NCBI GenBank assembly: GCA_944385625.1
Contig: CALWXZ010000006.1
Location: 1-47,141, forward strand
Reading direction: 5' to 3'
DNA length: 47,141 nt
From: an uncultured Flavonifractor sp.
GTDB taxonomy: Bacteria; Bacillota; Clostridia; Oscillospirales; Oscillospiraceae
How positions within the stretch are numbered: the first letter of the stretch is position 1; the number at the start of each line of letters is the position of its first letter. A program made the position numbers and the translations under genes. The notes under the pieces are model-generated. The model saw nothing but the letters and a program-made list of their open reading frames with translations. It made no database searches and was not told the origin of the DNA. Of this stretch, positions 41,406 through 47,141 are shown one piece after another.

Positions 41406-42803
41406 ATGCCGAATATGAGTTTGAAGAAGGTCCCCATGCCGGAACAGGACCCCAACGTACGCAATCACAACTTCAAGGAAGTAGCTCTGGGCTATACCGC
41501 CGAGATGGCCGTGGAGGAGGCGGGCCGCTGCCTCAACTGCAAAAACAAGCCCTGTGTGGGCGGCTGCCCGGTGAATATCCGCATCCCCGAGTTTATCGCC
41601 AAGGTGGCCGAGGGGGACTTCAAGGCCGCCTATGAGATCATCTCCGATACCAACGCCCTGCCCAGCGTCAGCGGCCGGGTGTGCCCCCAGGAGAGCCAGT
41701 GCGAGGCCCGCTGCGTCCGGGCCATCAAGGGCGAGCCGGTGGCCATCGGCCGTCTGGAGCGCTTTGTGGCCGACTGGTACCGGGAGCACATCAACGCCAT
41801 GCCGGAAAAGCCCCAGGCCAACGGCATCAAAGTGGCGGTGGTGGGCTCCGGCCCCGCCAGCCTGACCTGCGCCAGCGACCTGGCCAAGCTGGGCTATCAG
41901 GTCACTATGTTTGAGGCCTTCCATACCGCCGGCGGCGTACTGGTGTACGGCATTCCCGAGTTCCGTCTGCCCAAGGCCATTGTGCAGAACGAGGTGGACA
42001 AGCTGTCCGCCCTGGGCGTGGACCTGGAGACCGATATGGTGGTTGGCAAGACCTTCGACATCGACGAGATGTTTGAGGCGGGCTACGAGGCCGTGTTCAT
42101 CGGCTCCGGCGCCGGTCTGCCCATGTTCATGGGCATTGAGGGAGAGACCCTGGCGGGCGTTTATTCCGCCAACGAGTACCTGACCCGGATCAACCTGATG
42201 AAGGCCTACCGGGAGGGCTATGACACCCCCCTGAAGATCTCCGGCTCCGCCGCCATTATCGGCGGCGGCAACGTGGCCATGGACGCCGCCCGCTGCGCCA
42301 AGCGCATGGGCGCCAAGCACGTGTATGTACTTTACCGCCGGGACGAGGAGGAGATGCCCGCCCGGAAGGAGGAGGTCCACCACGCCAAGGAGGAGGGCAT
42401 CGAGTTCATGCTCCTCACCAATCCTGTCCGGGTGCTGGATGACGGCACCGGCAAGGTAGGCGGGCTGGAGTGCGTGAAGATGCGCCTCACCGCCCCCGAC
42501 GAGAGCGGCCGCCGTGCGCCCAAGGTGGTGGAGGGCTCCAACTTTGTCATGGATGTGGACACCGTGGTTATGAGCCTGGGCACCAGCCCCAACCCCCTGA
42601 TCCGGTCCACCACCCCCGGCCTGGAGACCAACAAGAAGGGCTGTCTCCAGGTGGATGAGGAGACCATGGCCACCAGCCGGGAGGGCGTGTACGCCGGCGG
42701 CGACGCCGTTACCGGCGCGGCCACGGTGATTCTGGCCATGGGCGCCGGCAAGAAGGCCGCCGCCTCCATGCACGAGTACCTGACCCGCAAGCACAGCAAG
42801 TAA
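41406..42803 (+). CDS. nfnB: NfnB: NADPH-binding, GltD-like subunit of Nfn
   Basis: 465 residues. Two N-terminal [4Fe-4S] motifs are visible: CLNCKNKPCVGGCPV (near 40) and CPQESQCEARCVRA (near 97). They are followed by an FAD Rossmann motif VVGSGPASLTCASDLAKLG (near 142), the NADPH Rossmann motif IIGGGNVAMDAARCAKRMG (near 282) and YAGGDAVTGAATVILAMG near the C terminus. Many annotations call this 'NADPH-dependent glutamate synthase, homotetrameric', but the adjacent NfnA and absent GltB large subunit favour Nfn. AAGGAGG precedes the ATG. The terminator at 42810 ends the operon. Confidence 0.9.
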   Translation: MPNMSLKKVPMPEQDPNVRNHNFKEVALGYTAEMAVEEAGRCLNCKNKPCVGGCPVNIRIPEFIAKVAEGDFKAAYEIISDTNALPSVSGRVCPQESQCEARCVRAIKGEPVAIGRLERFVADWYREHINAMPEKPQANGIKVAVVGSGPASLTCASDLAKLGYQVTMFEAFHTAGGVLVYGIPEFRLPKAIVQNEVDKLSALGVDLETDMVVGKTFDIDEMFEAGYEAVFIGSGAGLPMFMGIEGETLAGVYSANEYLTRINLMKAYREGYDTPLKISGSAAIIGGGNVAMDAARCAKRMGAKHVYVLYRRDEEEMPARKEEVHHAKEEGIEFMLLTNPVRVLDDGTGKVGGLECVKMRLTAPDESGRRAPKVVEGSNFVMDVDTVVMSLGTSPNPLIRSTTPGLETNKKGCLQVDEETMATSREGVYAGGDAVTGAATVILAMGAGKKAAASMHEYLTRKHSK

Positions 42804-42809
42804 GGTTCA

Positions 42810-42844
42810 GCGGGGCCCGCCGGAATCCGGCGGGCCCCGCTTTT
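42810..42844 (+). terminator. Terminator of nfnAB
   Basis: GCGGGGCCCGCCGG (42810-42823) pairs perfectly with CCGGCGGGCCCCGC (42827-42840), followed by TTTT. Confidence 0.9.
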
Positions 42845-42961
42845 GCCATGACTGGATCATTACTAAAGGGAAAGTAACTGTGCAAAAGGTGGGGATTGCT
42901 AGGAGAGGGACGGCGCGGTACACTATACTATGTATGAGAAAGAGAAAAGGAGAGGATGGGT

Positions 42962-44299
42962 ATGCCCGCCCTTCAGAACAACCTGACCGAGGGGAGCGTC
43001 AGCCGCAAGCTGATTCGCTACGCCATGCCCCTGGTGGCGTCCAGCCTGCTGCAGGCCATCTATTCCATTACGGACATCATCATTGCCGGCCATTTCATTG
43101 GAGATAACGGCATCTCCGCCATCAACACCTCCAGCGTCATTATGAATATGCTGACCCAGGTGGCCATTGGCCTGACGGTGGGCGGCAATATTCTGGTGGG
43201 CCGCTACTTTGGCAGCGGCGCGGACGAGGAGCGCAAGAAGGCGGCAGGCAATACCTTCACCGTGGGCGTTATCACCGGTATTTTGTTTACCGTGGCGATT
43301 TTACTGTTGGGCCGGCCCTTCCTGATGCTGCTGAAGGCCCCTGCCATGGAGGATTCGGTGGCCTACCTGGGGATCTGCGGCGTCGGTCTGCTGTTTATTT
43401 TCGGTTATAACGCCCTGTCGGCCATTCTGCGGGGGGTGGGTAATTCCCGTATCCCGCTGTACTGTATCATCGTGTCCGTCAGCCTCAACGTGATCCTGGA
43501 CATCCTGTTTGTGGCGGTTTATGAGATGGGCGTGGCAGGTGCGGCCATGGCCACCGTAATCGGCCAGGCGGTGTCCTTTGTGACGGCTCTGGTGTTCAGC
43601 CTGATCCATCGGGACAGCCTGGGCCTGCGGCTGAAATACCTGCGCCCGGAGCGCCGTGTGGTGGGTATGACACTGAAGCTGGGTCTGCCTGTGGCCCTCC
43701 AGTGGACCATCGCCAGCATCTCCTGGCTGGTGGTGCTGAGTCTGGTGAACAAGTACGGCGTGGCGGTATCCGCCGGTAATGGGGCATCCAATAAAATCCG
43801 GGATTTCTGCCAGCTTTTCCTGTCCGCCCTCACCACCGGCGCCGGTACTATGTGCGCCCAGTGTCTGGGCGCCAAGATGTATGACCGGGCGGAGCAGGTG
43901 ATGAAGACCTGTATGAAGCTGTCCCTGGGTATGGCGGCGGTCATCATTGTGCTGGCCGAGATTCTGGCCCCCTGGCTGGTGATGATCTTTACCCCAGATC
44001 CGGAGGTTCAGCGCTGGGCCGTCATTAACCTGCGTATTGAGATTGTCTGCCAGCTCTTCTACGCGGGTATGTACACCTATAACACTTTGGCCACCGGCTC
44101 GGGCCACACGGTGTTTATCATGTGGAACTCCTTCCTCAACTGCATTGTGGTGCGTCTGGTGCTGGCGGTGATTCTGGAGCATTTCATGGGCATTTATGGC
44201 GTCTACCTGGCCTGCGGCATCGCGGTATCCAGCTCGGTACCCGTGGGTTGGTGGTTCTACCGCTCCAATCGGTGGAAGACGGCCCGAAACGTGCAGTAA
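42962..44299 (+). CDS. MATE family multidrug/Na+(H+) antiporter
   Basis: 445 residues and about 12 membrane helices in two similar halves. The opening LTEGSVSRKLIRYAMPLVASSLLQAIYSITDIIIAGHFIG is typical of the MATE/DinF group, and the second half repeats the pattern with LKLGLPVALQWTIASISW. Such exporters extrude cationic drugs using Na+ or H+ gradients. The ATG at 42962 is preferred over 42956 because AGGAG (42948-42952) is nine bases before it and too close to the other. It is a single-gene unit with a strong terminator. Confidence 0.9.
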   Translation: MPALQNNLTEGSVSRKLIRYAMPLVASSLLQAIYSITDIIIAGHFIGDNGISAINTSSVIMNMLTQVAIGLTVGGNILVGRYFGSGADEERKKAAGNTFTVGVITGILFTVAILLLGRPFLMLLKAPAMEDSVAYLGICGVGLLFIFGYNALSAILRGVGNSRIPLYCIIVSVSLNVILDILFVAVYEMGVAGAAMATVIGQAVSFVTALVFSLIHRDSLGLRLKYLRPERRVVGMTLKLGLPVALQWTIASISWLVVLSLVNKYGVAVSAGNGASNKIRDFCQLFLSALTTGAGTMCAQCLGAKMYDRAEQVMKTCMKLSLGMAAVIIVLAEILAPWLVMIFTPDPEVQRWAVINLRIEIVCQLFYAGMYTYNTLATGSGHTVFIMWNSFLNCIVVRLVLAVILEHFMGIYGVYLACGIAVSSSVPVGWWFYRSNRWKTARNVQ

Positions 44300-44319
44300 T
44301 ATTCGACATCCAAATAGGG

Positions 44320-44370
44320 AACCCCCGCAAAAAGCTTGCCTGAAAGGCGGCTTTTTGCGGGGGTTTTTTT
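44320..44370 (+). terminator. Terminator after the MATE gene
   Basis: AACCCCCGCAAAAAGC (44320-44335) pairs perfectly with GCTTTTTGCGGGGGTT (44350-44365) and is followed by Ts. The internal A5 lets it act weakly for the convergent LysR gene as well. Confidence 0.9.
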
Positions 44371-44385
44371 ATGCCGTTTTGGACT

Positions 44386-45345
44386 TTAGCCGGATGTGCG
44401 TGACTCGAAGGGTTCGTCCGAGAGTTCTTCCTGGACCTGGACCATCAGCGCCTCATAGGCCTGGTCAATACCCAGCATATAGGAGCGGACAAAGTCCCGG
44501 AACCGCTTTCCCTGGGCGTTCAGCGGACGGCGCTTATGGTAGGCGATGCCGAAATAGGCCACCGGGGCGCCGTCGCTATAGGGGCGGCAGACCAGTTGGC
44601 TGTGCTTGCCCAGCAGGCGCAGCTCCCGGTATTTGACTGCCGGCACGATGGAGATACAGCGGTTGGCTTCCACCAGTGAGAGCAGCAGCTCCAGATGGCG
44701 CACGTCGTAGTCGATGATGGGCGTGCCACCCAGTTTACCCTCGGTGGCGTAAAAGGTGGCTCGGTTGACTCGGGAGCCGTCGATGGCCAGATGCTCGCCG
44801 GCCAGCTGCTGGCGGCTGATGCTCTGGCAGCGGGCCAGGGGATGGGAGCAGTTGAGCAGCAGGACAAATTCGCATTCGTACAGCCGCTCGAAGGCCAGGT
44901 CGTCCCCCGGCGGCTCCAGTACGGTGAGGGCCAGATCCACCTGCTGGCGCTCCAGCATTTCGGTAACGGAGGGCAGATCGGCTCGCTGATGATTCAGACT
45001 GATGTCAGGATTCTTCAGCAGAAATTGCTGCAGCATAATGGTGTCGTCCACCATGCAGGCGATGGACAGCGGTTCGGAGCGGCCGGCATTCAGGTTGCGC
45101 ACCTCCTGGATTCCCCTGTCCAGAGACCCCAGAGACTGCTCCACATAGCGCAGGAAGCACTCTCCGCTCTGATTCAGGGTGATCTTGCCCCGCCGGCGCT
45201 CAAAAAGAGGAACCCCTACTTCGTCTTCCAGTCTGGAGAGGGATGTACTCAGATTGGGCTGAGAGACATACATGGTCTCGGCCGCCTTGGACATATTGCC
45301 CAATTTGGCTACGGCGGTAAAGTACCGCAGTTGTGAAAGTTCCAT
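44386..45345 (-). CDS. LysR family transcriptional regulator
   Basis: 319 residues. The N-terminal HTH (MELSQLRYFTAVAKLGNMSKAAETMYVSQPNLSTSLSRLEDEVGVPLFER, given by its key features) is textbook LysR and is followed by a two-lobed effector domain. The ATG at 45345 has GGAGGA upstream. The MFS transporter gene is divergent, with 198 bases between them, the classic arrangement for a regulator and its activated target. The inducer is unknown but should be the MFS substrate or a related organic acid. Confidence 0.92.
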   Translation of the reverse strand: MELSQLRYFTAVAKLGNMSKAAETMYVSQPNLSTSLSRLEDEVGVPLFERRRGKITLNQSGECFLRYVEQSLGSLDRGIQEVRNLNAGRSEPLSIACMVDDTIMLQQFLLKNPDISLNHQRADLPSVTEMLERQQVDLALTVLEPPGDDLAFERLYECEFVLLLNCSHPLARCQSISRQQLAGEHLAIDGSRVNRATFYATEGKLGGTPIIDYDVRHLELLLSLVEANRCISIVPAVKYRELRLLGKHSQLVCRPYSDGAPVAYFGIAYHKRRPLNAQGKRFRDFVRSYMLGIDQAYEALMVQVQEELSDEPFESRTSG

Positions 45346-45376
45346 GCCAAGTTTCCTCCGGGTAAGTATATGGATT

Positions 45377-45394
45377 GTTTATACTGCTGTAAAC
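45377..45394. promoter_or_regulatory. Candidate LysR-box palindrome
   Basis: GTTTA-N8-TAAAC, an imperfect inverted repeat containing a T-N11-A core. It lies about 50 bases upstream of the predicted MFS transcription start (-10 TATACT at 45427-45432 with a weak -35), where LysR activators bind, and close to the lysR start for autoregulation. Confidence 0.5.
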
Positions 45395-45543
45395 ATTATA
45401 TATTTTTCAAAAATGATTGTAAAGGTTATACTTTGTTTTGCTCCAGGACGATCCGGAACGTCAGGCAGTATTACGCAAGAGGGCGGGCAGGCGGAACTGT
45501 TCGTTTTGCCCGGAAGGAACGTGTATAAAAGGAATGTGAAAGT

Positions 45544-46815
45544 ATGGAACAGACGAAGCGAGGCTTTGGTGCCTGGGGCTGGTTTCTGCTGCTCTTCGGG
45601 CTGCTGATCTTCTTCAGCAACGGAGGGTTCTTTGCTGACGGTACCAACATCATTTCCCCTGCTGTTGCGGGAAGATTGAATGTGGATCAGAGTTTGATCC
45701 TTACCATGAATTCCATTGCTGGTGTGGTAGGCGTTCTGGTGGCCATCGTGGCCGGCCAGGTGAACCAGCGCATCGGTCCCAGTAAGGTGGCCGCTGGCTG
45801 CCTGATCCTGGCGGGGCTGGGTCACATCGCCGCCTGCAACGCTGTGAACGTACCCATGTACCTGGTGGCTATGTGCTTTGTTGGCGGCGGCCTGAGCGCC
45901 GGCTCCTTTGTGGGTATCGGCACTCTGGTGGCCATGTGGTTCCCCAAGAAGCAGGGCCAGGCCATGAGTGTGGTGGCCATGGGTTCCAACTTCGGCACCA
46001 TGCTCTTTGTGCCGCTGCTCAGTGTACTGGCGGCCACTGTAGGGATCCCCACCGGGTCCATTGTCTGCGGCGGCGTGGCCGCTGTGGTCGGCGTGGTGGG
46101 CATGATCCTGCTGCGGGATACCCCCAAGCAGCGGGGCCTGTACCCCGACAACGTGACCGAGGCCGAGTTCAAGGCCAACTACTCCACCAAGCCCCCCGAG
46201 ATTGCCGACAGCGGCTGGACCACCGGCAAGCTGCTGCGGACCAAGGAGGTGTGGCTGTGCGTGTTCTCCACCGGCCTTTTGATGCTGGTGCAGATGGGTA
46301 TCATGACCCAGCTGGTGGCCAGAAACATGGAGGTGGGCATGGACTCGACGATGGCCACCGGCGTTATGAGCGCCATCGCGGTCATCGGCATCATCGGCTC
46401 GGTGATTTTCGGGCGCATCGTGTTTAAGCTGGGCATCAAGAAGGCGGGGGTGCTCACCGGGTTGCTGTACATCGTGGCTATGCTGTTCAATGTCAGCGGG
46501 GTTATGCCGCTGGTGTGGGTATCCCTGGTGGTCATCGGCTTCCTGGGTGCCGCAGCGCCCAATCTGATGAACTCCATCCCCGGTTCCGTGTTTGGCCGGG
46601 TAGGGTACGCCAAGGTCAACAGCGTGGTATTCCCCCTGACCAGTATTGTCTATATGCTGAACTTTGCAGTCAACGGCCTGATTAAAAAGATGTTCAACAG
46701 CCTGAGTGTGGCCTACATCGTCTTTGCAGTGCTGGCTTTCATTTCCCTTCTGCTGGTGCTGGCCCTGCAGGACCATAAGTACGATCAGGACTATATGGCT
46801 GCACACAAGGAGTAA
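45544..46815 (+). CDS. OFA-type MFS transporter (oxalate/formate antiporter family)
   Basis: 423 residues with 12 membrane helices. The N-terminal half has FFADGTNIISPAVAGRLNVDQS, GQVNQRIGPSK and FPKKQGQAMSVVAMGSNFGTM, the helix 4-5 pattern of OFA-family carriers. Family members exchange small carboxylates such as oxalate/formate or lactate/pyruvate. AAGGAATG is a modest ribosome-binding site before the ATG. It is followed 30 bases later by a DUF362 gene on the same strand, so it probably heads an operon for carboxylate metabolism. The substrate is not determinable from sequence. Confidence 0.82.
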   Translation: MEQTKRGFGAWGWFLLLFGLLIFFSNGGFFADGTNIISPAVAGRLNVDQSLILTMNSIAGVVGVLVAIVAGQVNQRIGPSKVAAGCLILAGLGHIAACNAVNVPMYLVAMCFVGGGLSAGSFVGIGTLVAMWFPKKQGQAMSVVAMGSNFGTMLFVPLLSVLAATVGIPTGSIVCGGVAAVVGVVGMILLRDTPKQRGLYPDNVTEAEFKANYSTKPPEIADSGWTTGKLLRTKEVWLCVFSTGLLMLVQMGIMTQLVARNMEVGMDSTMATGVMSAIAVIGIIGSVIFGRIVFKLGIKKAGVLTGLLYIVAMLFNVSGVMPLVWVSLVVIGFLGAAAPNLMNSIPGSVFGRVGYAKVNSVVFPLTSIVYMLNFAVNGLIKKMFNSLSVAYIVFAVLAFISLLLVLALQDHKYDQDYMAAHKE

Positions 46816-46845
46816 GAAAGAGAATTCTAATAAGGAGGTAATCCC

Positions 46846-47141
46846 ATGAGCAAGAACTCTACTGTGGCTCTGGCCCACGGCAAGGACGTACAGGAAAACG
46901 TCACCCGCGTCTTTGACATGATGGGCGGCGTGACCAAGATGATCGAGCCCAATTCCACCGTAGTGCTGAAGCCCAACGCCGGTCATGCGGCGCCCCCTGA
47001 GTACGCCGTCTGCACCAATCCGGAGACCGTCCGTGCGGTGATCCGGGAGGTCAAGAAGGCCAACCCCAAGCGCATCGTCATCGCTGAGGCCGCCGCCGTG
47101 GGCTGCGACACCATCGAGTGCTATGAGGCCTGCGGCATCGC
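46846..47141 (+). CDS. DUF362 domain protein, N-terminal part (runs off the window)
   Basis: The frame starts at ATG 46846 after AAGGAGG and stays open to the window edge, giving 98 visible residues. The pattern VALAHGKD....VTRVFDMMGGVTKMIEPNSTVVLKPNAG....APPEYAVCTNPETVRAVIREVKKANPKRIVIAEA is characteristic of DUF362 proteins. Family members often carry C-terminal [4Fe-4S] clusters, not visible here, and are of poorly defined function. It is probably cotranscribed with the preceding MFS gene. Confidence 0.85.
   Translation, partial: MSKNSTVALAHGKDVQENVTRVFDMMGGVTKMIEPNSTVVLKPNAGHAAPPEYAVCTNPETVRAVIREVKKANPKRIVIAEAAAVGCDTIECYEACGI

Noticed and set aside
40446..42794. 782-codon open frame on the minus strand opposite nfnAB
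   Set aside because: It mirrors the GC-rich wobble pattern of two well-identified plus-strand genes and its product is a low-information Gly/His/Leu/Val mix without domains.
1..47141. CRISPR arrays
   Set aside because: No regularly spaced repeat-spacer pattern was seen; the only short tandem repeats are the decamers at 4642 and the operator pairs.

Overview
The window looks like chromosomal DNA of an anaerobic Firmicute in class Clostridia. The gene set resembles gut Oscillospiraceae such as the Flavonifractor/Intestinimonas/Lawsonibacter group, but this is an inference without any database search. The evidence is a GC-rich core with strong AGGAGG ribosome-binding sites, a class III fructose-1,6-bisphosphatase, Mini-ribonuclease III, a bacterial RqcH/NFACT protein, an electron-bifurcating NfnAB pair, a K+-type membrane pyrophosphatase, a Firmicute-type LexA box and a tiny cysteine-rich membrane protein.

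Bases 1 to about 4896 look like the right end of an integrated accessory element. They hold the 3' end of a type III restriction subunit, followed closely by a ParA-like ATPase and a HEPN-domain protein (a strikingly AT-rich stretch). An orphan DUF4143 ATPase and a small HTH/DUF6809/TnpV operon come next. The region ends at a partial tRNA-Ser(CGA), from anticodon arm to CCA, whose 5' half is missing. That is the expected footprint of integration into a tRNA 3' end; the intact tRNA and the integrase would lie left of the window.

From about 4900 rightwards the sequence is GC-rich core genome. In order: a DUF5655 protein; SOS-controlled dinB; a radical SAM enzyme; a tryptophan/indole module (YheO-type regulator, RidA, long-form tryptophanase, NSS transporter); fbp; MarR with a heterodimeric ABC exporter; the membrane pyrophosphatase; TrkH/TrkA K+ uptake; a secreted protein of unknown function; uridine phosphorylase; an ArsR/permease/thioredoxin-like cassette with two ArsR-type operators; and a second MarR plus heterodimeric ABC exporter.

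The last third holds the cysteine-rich microprotein, an unknown protein, Mini-III, RqcH, a five-gene response regulator/ABC/histidine kinase module resembling peptide-antibiotic detoxification systems, nfnAB, a MATE exporter, and a LysR regulator divergent from an OFA-type MFS transporter. A DUF362 gene runs off the right edge. The recurring themes are export and stress defence (two paralogous ABC cassettes, MATE, peptide-type ABC module, metalloid cassette), amino-acid fermentation with redox balancing (tryptophanase, RidA, NfnAB, ion-pumping pyrophosphatase), and K+ homeostasis.
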